This document shows, one piece after another, positions 32,930-44,906 of a stretch of DNA of 64,000 nt (position 1 is the stretch's first letter; every line of letters begins with the position of its first letter). A program made the position numbers and the translations under genes. The notes below the pieces were generated by a model, which saw only the letters and a program-made list of their open reading frames with translations, had not been told where the DNA came from and made no database searches. This DNA comes from Bathynomus jamesi (lineage: Eukaryota > Arthropoda > Malacostraca > Isopoda > Cirolanidae), in NCBI GenBank assembly GCA_023014485.1, contig JAJOZX010002713.1, forward strand, positions 186,001 to 250,000, given 5' to 3'.

Positions 32930-35900
32930 AAAACTACAATAGTACACTGGAACTGCAGAGGAATATTTGTGAACTACGAAGGTCTTAATTCCTTGATTGC
33001 CTCTTCCCGTCCGGTGTGTGTCTGTCTCCAGGAGCTAATCCTGGGAACCAAGCCCATGCCATGCCCTACTGGATATTCCTATATCACCACCTCGTCTCCT
33101 ACCTGCACTCGAAGTGGGGGGCTACCATTCTCTTACACCACGCAGTCCCCTTCCACAATCTCTATCCGATCTCCGTTAGAGGTGATTGCTACCCGGCTTT
33201 CCCTGGATAGACAGTACACCGTCTCTTTAATATACCTCTCTCCCCACACTCAAGTCTCCCGCGATGACCTGATGGAGGTGGTAAAACAACTCCCCAGGCC
33301 CTTTCTATTACTGGGCGATTTTAATAGTCGCCACCCCTTGTCGGGACACACACACACACCATCTATATAGCCCGACCCTGATTACTATCATGACCGAGCT
33401 CTCCTTCGAGTGCTTCAATGATGGCTCTCCTACATTCTACCATGCTACCACTTGCACCCCCATCCTGTATAGACCTGTCATTCGTCTCGACCGATGCCCT
33501 CCTAGATTTCACATGGCAAGTCCTTCAAGAGGACTATCGTAGTGACCATTTCCCGGTTCAACTCACGCTAAATTGGCACGACCAAACCGTTCGTGTATCG
33601 GAAAAATGGATTATTGCCAAAGTTAACTGGTGCCGCTTCCACGACAATACATCTAACAACCCTTACGACTGCCAACTTCCCATCCTCCGACGAGTGCATC
33701 ACATACTTCGAATCAGTCGTTGTAGCGGCTGCGTGCACTAACATACCATGACCCTCCGCCTATCCCGGCACCCGACGGGTGAACCCCAGAGTGCATGGAG
33801 GCCATACGCGCCAAGAAGGCTACTCGACGCTTCTACCGTACGCGACTCCCCATCCATTACAGAGATGCAGCGGGCCAGGGCCATCGCCAGCCGTACGATG
33901 AAGAGGGCGCGTCGAGCTTCTTGGCGTGCCTTTGTGTCCGGCGTCACCACCACCACACCTTCGGCTACCATCTGAAAGAAGGTACGGGGTGTCGAGAGGC
34001 GACATGTCCCCTCCCCACCTCCGGTCCTCCGGACTAATGATGGATTTCTATACGAGCCCAAATCGGTGGCAAACCACCTAGCTTCTACCTTCACCGCCGT
34101 TTCTTCTTCCGTGGACAGTTCCCTCGTACCCGCCCCTAACAGTAGCTCCTCTTCACCGTCCCAAGACAGTACCTACAATCGGTTGTTCACCATGCGTGAA
34201 CTACAGGCGGCACTGACCTCAGACGATCCCCTTGCCCCGGCCCAGATGGTATCCCGTACAGCATGATCCAGCACATCCACCCTACCTTACAAATTTTCCT
34301 ACTAGACCTGCACAACCGCATATGGATAGAGGGCACCTTCCCCTCCCGGTGGAGGGAGGCCCATGTAATTCCCATCCCCAAACCTGGTAAAGATTCCCTC
34401 GATCCCACAAACTACAGACCTATCACCCTAACGTGTTGTGCCTGCAAAATTTTAGAAAAAGTGGTCGCTACGTGACTATCCTTCCTCCTTGAAAATAGTG
34501 ATTCCTTCCCGGTTACCCAGTCCGGCTTCAGACAATTCCGCTCCACTACTGATCCCCTCCTGCTCCTCAGCTGAGACATACGGAAAGCCTTCGACAGTGG
34601 ACAGTTCGTCCTATCAATTTTTTTTGACATACAGAGGGCCTACGACACCACCCGTCGGAAAATAATACTCAGTCAGCTCCAAAATCTGGGTCTCGTCGGA
34701 GCCCTGCCGACCTTCATCAGGGGCTTCCTCTCCTCCCGAACCTTTAAAGTTTGGGTGAGCCCAGTCGTCTCAGACACCTTCGTGCAGGAGGACGGGGTCC
34801 CACAGGGAAGCATCCTCAGTGTTCTAATGCTTTTCCATAGTAATGAACACAGTCTCAAAATGCCTTCCACCCACCCTCCGTTCTTCCATCTACGCGGGTG
34901 ACCTCGCGATCTACTTCACGGGGCTGGAGCCGTCCGTCGTTCAACGGCAAATTCAGCTCGCCATCTATCCGGTGGAAAGGGGGGCGACGTCGGTGGGGTT
35001 CCGCCTCTCCACCCCGAAGACCAAGTGTATGCTCTTCAGCAGAAGAAGACCCGCAACCCTTCCCTTCCCCTCTGTTACGTTATATGGCGATACTCATGAG
35101 GTTGTACCTCCACGCGATTTCTGGGTGTGATTCTGGGCCGACGGCTCAACTGGGTTCCCCATCTCAAACACCTGAAGCAATCCCTCCAACATCCCCTCTC
35201 TCTCCTAGATCACCTCTCCCACACCACATGGGGCGCAGACCGACGCTTTCTCCTTCACCCTTACACTTCCATGGTCTAGTCGAAGCTGGACTATGGCAGT
35301 GTCGTATACGGCTCAGCCTTCAACGTCTGCCTCCGTATCTTGGACCCGGTACTGAATAGGGGCCTCCCCGCCTCGCCGCCGGTGCCTTCCGCTCTTCACC
35401 AGCCTCCAAGCGGAATGCAATTACCTCCCTCTCGCCCTCCGACGGGGTTTGCTCCTCATGAGGACATACCTTCGTGCACAGAGACTACCCTCTTCGCTTC
35501 TATGCGCGGCGATTTCTGAAATCCCACCCCAGAAACGAAGCTGGCACTTCACTGAAGCGGTCCGCTCTTTCCTGGACCTTTCCAACATGCCCGTCCCCTC
35601 AGTTATCCCCCATCTCATATAACATCCACCCTCCCTGGCTCCTCACCCCTATCACATTTTGCAGGGACCTGTGTGCCCTACCAAAGACTATCACGATCGC
35701 TACGGTATACAAGTCACTCTTCCGACAACACGCAACCCAACACCAGGACACTGTCCCCATTTATACAGATGGTTCTCCCTCGGAGGCTGGTACGGCCGCC
35801 GAAGCGGTGATACTGGCCCAGCCGCTTTCTCGAGGCGTCAGTCTACCCCGCGAGGCCTCGGTTTTCTCAGCAGAACTCTTCGCGATTATGGAGGCCCTCG

Positions 35901-36710
35901 ACATTGTGCGCACCCACCCTGCCAGCTCCTTTGTCATTTATTCAGACTCCTAAGGCGCACTTCTCTCCCTCGAGAGATTTAACTCTCCCCACCCGCTCTT
36001 CCGCACCATCCAGCAAACCTTCCACTTTTTAACAACTTTCCGACACAAGACAATCGCCTTCTGCCGGGTCCCAGCACATGTCGGCATCCAGGGTAACGAG
36101 GCGGCGGACCGCACGGCAAAGATGGCCTGCTTACAGCCGGCCTCCTCCCGGCCCCTCCCTTTCTCCGACTTCTTCCCGACTCTCCACTTACACTTCCGCT
36201 CCATCTTGCAACGGGAATGGGACCAGGCCACACACAACAAACTCCACAAGATCAAATCGCAATTAGGATACTGAGCCTCCTCATTCCACCGGTCCCGCCA
36301 TAAAGAAGTGATTTTATCCCGTCTCCGCCTAGGACACAGACGCATTACACATGGTTACCTTATGTCTAAATCGCCAGCCCTGCTCTGCCCTACCTGCCAT
36401 ACTCCTATCAACGTCGTACACTTGGTCGAATGCCCGAACCTGTCCGCTCTTCGTCGCACGTGTTTCCCTCTCTTGTCCAGTATTTCCATACTCGCCGAAG
36501 GTCTCCACTTCTCGGCGGAAGCGATTTTCCTCTTCCTCACCCATTCCCATCTGCTCATCAATTCCTAGTCTATACCCCTCCTACGCCTATCCAGCAAACG
36601 AACCTTACTCACTCCCCTAGTCTACCATCTCCAACCCAGGGAAACCACCCACCCACTGTCTTGTCGAGATATGTACCACTCTCCCTCGGTACGAATTGTC
36701 GATAAAATAA
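32930..36710 (+). pseudogene. I-group LINE ORF2: endonuclease, RT, RNase H, zinc knuckle; heavily mutated
   Basis: Domains in order. Endonuclease 32935-33580 (HWNCRG, VCLQE, LLLGDFNSRH near 33310, YRSDHFPVQL near 33540). RT 34190-35130 (AHVIPIPKPGKDS, NYRPITLTC near 34410, DGVPQGSIL near 34795, then YAGDLAIYF near 34893). RNase H 35755-36115 (IYTDGS, VFSAELFAIMEAL, VIYSDS, VPAHVGIQGNEAAD). C-terminal CCHC-like LCPTCHTPINVVHLVEC near 36385. An RNase H domain after RT is known in I, R1, LOA and related LINEs. At least eight stops or shifts occur, and the palm box reads YAGD instead of YADD, removing one catalytic Asp. Codon use is CG-rich compared with the CR1-like copies. Confidence 0.88.
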
Positions 36711-36715
36711 AAGAA

Positions 36716-36905
36716 GGGTTGTTCAAAAAGTAAGTTTACGAGGTGTTTCGAAGAAACTGTTATTACAAGGCACTTAATTATGACAAGTATTTCAACAACA
36801 ACTTATTACTGTTTTTCTACATAATCACCAAACAGATTTAAACATGTTGGTTTGCTCATTGTATCAGTTGTCGTAGCGTGGGACAAGCTCTCCGATGCCG
36901 GGTGT
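36716..36905 (-). pseudogene. mariner 3' end fragment
   Basis: The minus strand reads GIGELVPRYDN and, after stops, a segment ending at the terminus TGTTCAAAAAGTAAGTTTAC at about 36721. The GIEKLVPRYDKC-type C-terminus followed by a short 3' UTR and terminal repeat is typical of mariner. Only this end is present. Confidence 0.65.
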
Positions 36906-37125
36906 AACATTGAAAAATGAGGTACACTTCATTATTCAACGTCGAATAGTGAGGTGCATCTCATTTTTCAACGTTGAAAAATAAAGCACATTGTTGAAAA
37001 ATGAGACACTTCCTTGAAAATTGAGTTGAAGTAGGCTATAAGTTAAAGTAGCCCCTCAGAGCCTAGCCGTTCAAGGCTCAGCTGGGATTCTGAACCCAAT
37101 CAAAATAAATAAAACTAGCGGAGCG
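36906..37125. repeat. Short degenerate repeats of GTTGAAAAATGAG
   Basis: Several direct and inverted copies of a TTGAAAAATGAG/CTCATTTTTCAA motif between 36910 and 37030, then unique sequence up to the end of LINE copy G. Confidence 0.6.
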
Positions 37126-37985
37126 ACCCGGCTTTTTTAAGGTCTAAATAAATAACGTCAGCCGCTCTATGCCTATTTCGTTATAAAACTCTAACAAATT
37201 AGTTAAACAAGATTTGCAGAGTCGAAACCCATGCTGACTACTATTAATCAAATGGCGACTTTCTAAGTGATCGACAATAGATCCCTAACTACAGATTCCT
37301 AAAGTTTACCGACAATTGACGTTAAGCTAATAGGCCTATAATTGCTAGCTACTGTGCGGTCGCCTTTTTTAAAAATGGGCGTCACGTTAGCTAATTTGAA
37401 GTCTTCAGGAATAATCCCCGCTTCCAGTGACTTCTTATTAAAAATTTTTGTTAAGGGGCCTAACGATAACGTCTTTCAGGCTGGAGCCTTGCTAACTTTT
37501 AGCTTATCGATATAATGAGCAATCTCACCCTCGTAAACAGTTACTTCACTCAAAATAGTGTCGCTACTAAATGAAACGATATCGTCTACGTCGGGGACAT
37601 TATTTACGTCTTCTACGGTAAAAACTTTCGCAAAAAAGTTGTTAAAAATACCATCGCCTGAGCGTCGGAAGCCAAAGCGCCATTAGTGTCCACTAGAGGG
37701 CTTATGTTATCTTTTATCAGCTTACGATTATTGACGTAGTCAAAAAAACTTTTACGGAATATGTTTACTATCCACAGGCCGCAGCTACAAGTATCTCTAA
37801 ATTATGCTTAGCATTGTTAACAGATCTTTTAACCTGACGTCTAAGCTCGATATATCTATTAAAGTTAGCTACCGTGCCATTGTGCTTATTAAGTCTATAC
37901 GCCCTGTTACGCTCGTTTATGAACTCTCCTGTTTCCCTAGTCCACCATTTGGGCCTATCATGATTTCTCGGGACTCGGACTCGGG
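37126..37985 (-). pseudogene. LINE family 2, copy G (minus), internal fragment
   Basis: Minus-strand RT fragment truncated at both ends. It begins near 37985 at SRVRVPRNHDRPKWWTRE, is open to 37768, then continues with shifts through the region equivalent to IVPFSSDTI and NYRPISLTS to a VIYLDLKKA-like end near 37126. It lies head-to-head with copy E, which overlaps it in content, so the pair is not a simple 5' inversion of one insertion. Confidence 0.85.
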
Positions 37986-37987
37986 AC

Positions 37988-40900
37988 TTGTTGGGGGAAC
38001 TTGATATATCCGGTTTTAAACTCTTTACTAATGATAGGTTACATAGGTTTGGCGGAGGCGTTTTGCTGTACATTCGTAATTCCCTTAGGGCTATCGAGGT
38101 TAAGTTAGATTTTCCGGCAGCAATTAATGCGATATGTGTTGAAGTCAGGGCGCGTAGTATTAGTTTTAATTTTGTTGTTGTTTATAGACCTCCCGTTCAA
38201 CCCCTCGATACAGATACTAGATTTTACTCACTTCTTGGTAATTTTATTGACAATCGGAATAGTATAATTGTCGGAGACTTTAACTGCCCTAATGTTAATT
38301 ACGATAATTTTACTGGTAATGAGGAGGGTTTGAGATTGGTTGAGTTTATGGACGATAACTTTTTACGACAGATAGTTACCGAACCAACGCGCGGTGACAA
38401 TATTTTAGATTTGGTGATGACGAACGGCGAGAATATAGTCGAAGTTTAGAAGTAGGCGAGAGTTTAGGATGTAGTGATCATCAAATTCTTAGGTTTAAGT
38501 TATTGATAGAAAACACACAGGATAGTAACGTAATAGAAGTCCCTGATTTTCGTAGGGCTAATTTTGATAGTTTTGCTGATAGGATGAGAGTAGTGGACTG
38601 GGATAACTTATTTATGGGCAATGACACAAATTTGCGTTGGGTGGCGTTTAAAGAAAGTTTTAGGGATATTGAAAGGGAGTTTATTCCTCGTAGGCCCAAG
38701 CGCGCTAGAAATCGTGGTAGGCCGAAGTGGTGGAGTAGGGAAATAGGAGAGTTTATAATAGAGCGTAATAGAGCGTATAGACTTAGTAAGCGCAATGGCA
38801 CGGCAGCTAACTTTAATAGATATATCGAGCTTAGACGTCAGGTTAAAAGATCAGTTAGGAATGCCAAGCGTAATTTAGAGATAGTTATAGCTGCGGATAG
38901 TAAACATAATCCAAAAAGTTTTTTGAATACGTAAATAATCGTAAGCCGGTAAAAGATAACATAGGCCCTCTAGTGGATGTTAATGGCGCTTTGGCTTCTG
39001 ACGCTCAGGCGATGGCGGGTATATTCAATAACTTTTTTGCGACAGTTTTTACCGTAGAAGACGTAAATAATGTCCCCACGTGAACGATATCGTTCCATTT
39101 AGTAGCGAGACTATTTTGGATGAAATAACTGTTTACGAGGCTGAGATTGCGCATTATATCGATAGGCTAAAAGTTAGCAAGGCTCCAGGCCATGACGCGT
39201 TTTATCCCAGACATTTGAAAGAAGTTATCGTAGGCCCCTTAGCGAAGATTTTTAATCAGTCACTCGAAACGGCGATTATTCCTGAAGACTTCAAATTAGC
39301 TAACGTCACGCCTATTTTTAAGAAAGGCGACCGCGCAGTAGCTAGCAATTATAGGCCCATTAGCTTAACGTCAATTGTCGGTAAACTTTTGGAATCCGTA
39401 GTTAGGGATCGTATCATCGATCACTTAGAAAGTAGAGATTTGATTAATAGTAGTCAGCATGGGTTTCGACGCCATAGGTCTTGTTTAACTAATTTGTTAG
39501 AATTTTATAACGAAATAGTGCGCGAATACGATAGGCATAGGGCAGCTGACGTTATTTATTTAGATTTTGAAAAGGCGTTCGATACAGTTCCGCATAGGAG
39601 ACTAATTGCGAAGGTTAAAGCGCACGGTATACGCGGTCAGGTAGCTAACTGGTTAGAAGAATGGCTTCGTGCTAGGAGACAGAGGGTCGTAGTTAATGGT
39701 AGTGAATCGGGGTGGTTAGATGTAGGTAGCGGTGTCCCACAGGGTTCAGTGTTAGGCCCATTGCTATTCGTAATTTACATTAACGACATAGATGTAGGAT
39801 TAACTAGTAACGTTTCAAAATTCGCGGACGATACTAAAATAGACGGTAAGGTTGTTAACGAGGACGATAGTAATAGGATCCAAAACGATGTAAATAGGAT
39901 TATGGAGTGGACAGATAAGTGGCAGATGCAATTTAACGTAGACAAATGTAAAGTTTTGCATATAGGTTCTCGCAACAATAATTACGCGTACACGATGGAT
40001 GATAGGGAGTTAGCGAGCGTTGACGAGGAAGTAGATTTAGGCGTACGCGTATCTAAGGATTTAAAGGTTAGGAACCAGTGCCTGGAGTCTTGCGCAAAAG
40101 CTAATAGGATGTTAGGCTTCATCGCGCGTAATTTCGAATTTAAATCGAAGGATATTATATTGCCCCTTTACAAGTCCCTAGTCAGGCCTCATTTAGAATA
40201 TGCAGTTCAGTTTTGGTGCCCGTACTTGCGTGAGGATATTGATAGTTAGAAAGGGTTCAGCGTCGTGCCACGAAACTTATTCCGTCATTGCGCAATAAGC
40301 CTTATGAAGATAGGATTAAAGAGTTAGACCTGTATTCACTCGAAACTAGGAGATTAAGGGGGAGCTTACTGAAGTTTTCAAAATCGTTAATAACATCGAT
40401 AACGTAAATTTTGACAAATTGTTCACTTTCGATAATAGTAATACTCGCAATAACGGATTTAAGTTGCGTGGCAGACGTTTCATTACTAATATCGCTAAAA
40501 ACGTCTTTACGTTTAAAGTAATCGATAAATGGAATAATCTTCCCGCTCAGTCGTTCATTCTACCAGCGTTAATATGTTTAAGAACCGTCTTGACAGACAT
40601 TTTAAAAGTATTAACGTTGTTTAATTTAAAAAAAACAAAGTTAGCAACAGGAGCTCTGGTGGTGGTGCTCGAGGAGGAGTCTGTTGACAATGAATGCCAG
40701 CTTGTGACATGCCAGCGTGATGCCAGCCATAAAATTATTAAAAAAAAAAAAAAAAAAAAAAATTAGACTATCATGAACGTAGATGTAGCTCGTAGCGTAA
40801 ACTAACCCACTTTTTGTTTAACTTTACCTACTTTTTTTTTTCTTATCTCCTTACTTTGCATGTCTGTAACTCTTATCTTGCATGTTTGTAGTTTGCATGG

Positions 40901-41215
40901 TATGACTGTGAGTTAAGACTGTTTGCATGGTTTGTAAGCGTTCTTATTTTACTTCTTTTCATCTTTCACCCCTCTCCTATTTTCTCCGACTATTTTTCTG
41001 ACTTGTCGGCAGTGGTCGGCGGATGATGATGGTGAGACTTTTTTCCCCTTTTTCTGAATAAATGTTAACCCACGAGTGATAGGTGTTCCTCCTTACTTAA
41101 CCCCTTATCCTCTTCTCTTCTCTTAACCCCCTACTCTTTCCTTTCTCTCGGGCTAATCTTAGAGTGGATCTTAGGGTCTTTGTTAGCCTTAGCTTCTGTA
41201 GATCTGTAGAACTAG
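37988..41215 (+). pseudogene. LINE family 2, copy E: endonuclease plus RT, nearly complete ORF2
   Basis: The longest family-2 copy. Endonuclease 37988-38500: RFGGGVLLYIRNSL, VVVYRPP, SIIVGDFNCPNVNYDN, ILDLVMTNG, and after a one-base loss near 38443, LGCSDHQILRF. The linker (38503-38934, RPKWWSREIGEF) is followed by another shift. The main RT frame is 39080-40249: [67 protein letters not shown] shift at 40247 precedes the C-terminus (about 40250-40630). The 3' UTR ends at 41215 in a TGTAGATC doublet that interrupts a LINE ORF1 fragment on the other strand. Catalytic residues are intact; about four frame lesions disable it. Confidence 0.92.
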
Positions 41216-41930
41216 CAATTCTGGTGCACGAATAATGCCTTGTATTGTATTGAACTTGGATGCCAATGCTACCTTAATATTGTACTGGTTGTTCAAGAAG
41301 GAGGTTGCATTAAGAAGGGTTCGCAGCTGAGATGGAGAAGCAATCTGCAGTAACAAACTACCACTCCTACAGTATTTGACAAACCTAACCTCCCCACAAA
41401 GGGCGTCTATACCCCGCTTCAGGGCAAGGGACTGAGCTTAGTGAGCCGAACGTTGTCAGAGACAGCAGTCATGTAGACATATGAAGCGTAAGAAGGAATT
41501 TCTTGATGTTGGTTACCACGCAGGAGGGGCTTAGTCTTGAAAGGAAGTGTAGGGGCAACTTTTATCGCAGAACCGGACTTAGAACCAAGAATCTCACAAT
41601 CACTAGAAACTGGACGCCCATCAGCATGCCCACCCAAGGGGGGCCAGGTGCTATGGACAACAGAGGTAGTGCTAGTACTAGAGGGCAGGGAAGCTAGCAC
41701 TGAAAAAGAGTTTGAAACAGGCACAGTGGTGGAGGAACTGTATGTGGCTCTGAGATTTCTGTGACGCTTAGAAGTGGAACATCCTTAAGGCAGTCTGAGG
41801 ACCTAGCCCTTTTTAATGCCTGAAAGCCATCCGAATCGCAATGCGCTTCGGCAGAAACAATAGACGACTGGAGTCTGGATGGCCGAAGCACCCCTATCCT
41901 CAGATGGGGCTGCCTGTGAAGACATACGTA
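41212..41930 (-). pseudogene. LINE ORF1-like (nucleic-acid-binding) fragment
   Basis: The minus strand from about 41926 carries a Ser/Pro-rich N-terminus (e.g. SVLASLPSSTSTTSVVHSTW) and then, after a shift near 41435, LALKRGIDALCGEVRFVKYC, SGSLLLQIASPSQLRTLL and NTIQGIIRAPELL. The pattern (..GI..L.GEV..VK...SG.LL.E, then a loop and GII....L) is familiar from ORF1 proteins of jockey/I-like LINEs that coat element RNA. It is cut at 41215 by the 3' end of LINE copy E. Confidence 0.65.
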
Positions 41931-42179
41931 ATAGCCGATCGAAAGATGGTAGGCTATCCGAACTAACCCGAAACACCTAACCGAAGGCTAGGCCTGGCCC
42001 TGGCCAAAGCCTAGAAGCCAGATCCTCTCCCGAAAAAAAAAAAGAAAAGGAAAGGCCTAATAGGGATCCAGCTAATTCAGCACACAATCGAAATAAAACG
42101 ATGAAGTAAATCTACACAAACACAAACCAGGGTAAAAGTCCGGCTTAGAAATTAGCAAAATCATTGAAACACGTCCTAT

Positions 42180-42425
42180 CAGCACCATTGACCGCTTGTA
42201 ACTCCTCTGGCTGACGAATGAAGATCGCTAGTAGAGCGAAACCCATACTGACGATCGGAAAGATGATTGCGAGAAGAGAGGTGTTTAAGAATCTTCCTAT
42301 TAATTATAGAGTGAAAAACTTTAGAAAGGCAAGAAATCAAAGCAACTGGACGATAGTTTGAGGGTTGAAAGTGGTCACCCTTCTTTGGGATAGGCTGAAT
42401 GAGAGCGAACTTCCAGCAGGAAGGA
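42180..42425 (-). pseudogene. LINE RT fingers fragment
   Basis: The minus strand reads IQPIPKKGDHFQPSNYRPVA, then KVFHSIINRKILKHL and LSDRQYGFRSTSDL, the first RT blocks of a jockey-like LINE. It ends about 40 bases before the left terminus of the hAT element at 42467. Confidence 0.8.
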
Positions 42426-42806
42426 AAAGTACCAGATGAAAGACAAACACGATATATGAATATACACAGTGATGGGCAGTATCTAGATACATGTATCGCC
42501 GATACGTATCGATCGATACTTTTGTATCGGTATCGGTATCGCTTTAGCTACTTGACAAAAGTATCGATTTATCGGTATCGCTAAGGTCAATTTTCTTAAA
42601 TGTATCGAAAAAAATCGATACTTCGATACATCGATACATTAATAAGAATTTTTAAATATTTAAATAGATGTTATAATATGACACTACTGAGTTATATTTA
42701 TGAATATACATAAATAATAATATTATTAAATATTTATTTAATGACAGTACTACTCTACTGGTCACGTCACACAGTACGGCGGAACGTTTAAACACGTTTG
42801 TACTTG

Positions 42807-44818
42807 TGTCACTACCATGCGATTTACCATTTCTATGGTTGAACAGTATCCATGTTTGTGCCATTAGAAGTTCGCTGTAAACAGCGAATGTCCCTCCCTT
42901 ATATTGTACGTACAGAGTGAATCACTCTGACGTCATAAAGTAACTTAATTTCCTTCCATACCTTGAATACTGAATCACGTGTTCAGTATGTGGATATCTT
43001 TCGTATTCAATGTATGGTAAATTCTTTAATAATAATAATAATAATAACTTCACTCTCTATGAGTCATTATTTATATGTTGTGTCCTGTCGGTGTTATGCA
43101 ACCATACTCATTCATACATCCATGTTCCTTCTTGACCGTTGTCCTTTATTCATTTTATCACCTATTACCTATTTTATTACCTATTACCCATTGTCTAGTT
43201 ATTCTCTATCAACTTATCAGTCTATGTTTACTCGTGTCTATATTACGCGCACAACCTATTGTGTGACGAATGATATGTGTACACTACCGTGTGCAGTCGT
43301 ACATGTCTATTGACGATCATGATACGTACATGTATTCTTTTTTGTTTTTATTTTCTTTTTTATTATTTCACCACTCGCAAGTTGTCTATTATTGCTGAGA
43401 CGAAGGCTCGAATTCCGATTACGTCGTCAAAAGCGAGCCTCTGAATTCGAACTCTTCTCTCTTGCCTCTGCTACCAATTTATAACGTTAAGATGTGATGT
43501 TATATTATTATAATATACCATATTGTTCCCTGCCAGGCTACTGGTTAATCTCTACATAGTTACCCACGTTCTCATTATCTGTACTTACTATTTCTACCTA
43601 ATTGTCATTCAAATTCCGTTACTTATGTCTTACGTTATCATTAATGTCCGTGTACTTTCAAATGAAAAGTACACCATATCTTCTCTCCGCTTTCCTCATC
43701 GCTGGCTAATTAGACTTTCAAATCATGATAACCAACCATTCCTCTAATAAGATTAGACATAATTTGGCGTAATCACTGTTAACTATAAATATATAACATT
43801 GTTGTTAATCCCCTTTAAATTATAAAACAACGGAGAACTCTCCTTCATTGTTTAAATTGTGTTACCTATTCAGATTACTTCAGTATTAGATATGTCAATT
43901 AACAAATTGCTAAAATTGTAATTAACGGTAATTAATGTATGTAATATAATGTAATTTATGTACTTAATGTACTCTGTACATGTCGGTCCCCCGACATTAT
44001 GTCGCCACCCAAAAGTGTATACCTTACAAAAATTAGTATCTTTTTTTGTTAACTTTTTGCTTAAATTATGCTTAACGTCAGAATTCTTGCTCTCCAGCTA
44101 AAGTGGGAGCTTAACCTTCGACTGCATTCCCCCAAAATTGAGGCTTATTTATTTCTTGTATTGTAAATTAAATCATTCCTGCCTGAGCTCTTGATACCAG
44201 AGGTTGCACCTCGACCCCTTTTAAATTTCCTCCCTGAGCCGTTGTTACCAGAGGTGGCTCCTCTCTCATCTTAAATTCCTGCCTGAACCTTCACCCGAGG
44301 AGGCCGAGCCCCCCTCACTTTAAATTCCTGCCTGAGGCTTAGACCAAGGAGGCCAAGCCTCCTCATTTTAAATTCCTGCCGTAACTCTTACTCGAGGAGG
44401 ACAAGCCTCCTCGCTTTCAATTCCCACCTTAACTATTGTGAAATGGGGTCGAACCTCTACCCCTGTAAACTCCTGTTTGAGCTGTTGTTGTAAGAGGTAA
44501 AACCTCTCCCCCTGTAAACTTCTGATTGTTTATCAGTGCCTCGTTCTGTATAAACTTTGTAAATAAAAGAATTTATGAGTGAACTAAAACTCCAATTTTT
44601 GAAGTGGTGTTTCCATTCATCCCTTCGGGAAAAAAACAAACTTGGTAGGAACTATTTATATTGATACTCGGAAACTCTCGGCCAAGGCCGAGCTTACCCA
44701 ACAAAGGACCACCTTCGTTGGATTGTCCAAAGTGCATTAACCCTAAAAAGTCGCAAGCGGGCAGAGGCTCGCACAACGTATGCGCGACACTGGAGGCCCG
44801 CACAACCTATGCGCGACA
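42807..44818 (+). repeat. 5' LTR
   Basis: Begins TGTCACTACCATGCG; a poly(A) signal AATAAA at 44562-44567 lies in the probable R region. It contains (TAA)n near 43027-43047 and the hairpin array at 44175-44522. The final 48 bases include a complete earlier copy of the U5 end (44771-44799). Confidence 0.95.
44175..44522 (+). repeat. Tandem hairpin array inside the LTR (about seven units of 47-52 bp)
   Basis: Each unit starts near CCTGCCTGA, has a small inverted repeat and ends near TTTAAATT or CTGTAAA. Stems differ but pair: GAGGT/ACCTC, AGAGG/CCTCT, GGAGGC/GCCTCC, GAGGAGG/CCTCCTC, GAGGT/ACCTC. The same array is at 53567-53914 in the 3' LTR. Confidence 0.8.
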
Positions 44819-44819
44819 C

Positions 44820-44838
44820 TGGAGGTCCCCCACCGAGA
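44820..44838 (+). promoter_or_regulatory. Primer-binding site, tRNA-Gln-like
   Basis: TGGAGGTCCC, then two extra C, then ACCGAGA. Animal tRNA-Gln 3' ends (with CCA) are complementary to TGGAGGTCCC followed directly by ACCGAGA; this is established knowledge of tRNA-Gln. It starts one base after the LTR end, the normal place for first-strand priming. Confidence 0.75.
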
Positions 44839-44906
44839 CTGCTTTAGTTCCCCAACACCGAGACCGCTTCAGTTCCCCAACACCGAGACTGTTTCAGTCC
44901 CCCACC
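44832..44906 (+). repeat. Three 25-bp tandem repeats overlapping the primer site
   Basis: Units start with ACCGAGAC at 44832, 44857 and 44882, spaced exactly 25 bases, each with CYTTYAGTY CCCC-type sequence. They repeat the 3' half of the primer-binding site. Confidence 0.9.

Noticed and set aside
35950..36561. Minus-strand ORFs rich in Arg/Gly/Glu
   Set aside because: Shadows of the RNase H and C-terminal region of the I-group LINE on the plus strand.
37126..40500. Copies G and E as one LINE with 5' inversion by twin priming
   Set aside because: They overlap in ORF content, so one RNA could not have produced both without duplication.
43523..43747. Short ORFs inside the LTRs (also 52915-53139)
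   Set aside because: Identical in both LTRs only because the LTRs are duplicates; hydrophobic composition from AT-rich sequence.
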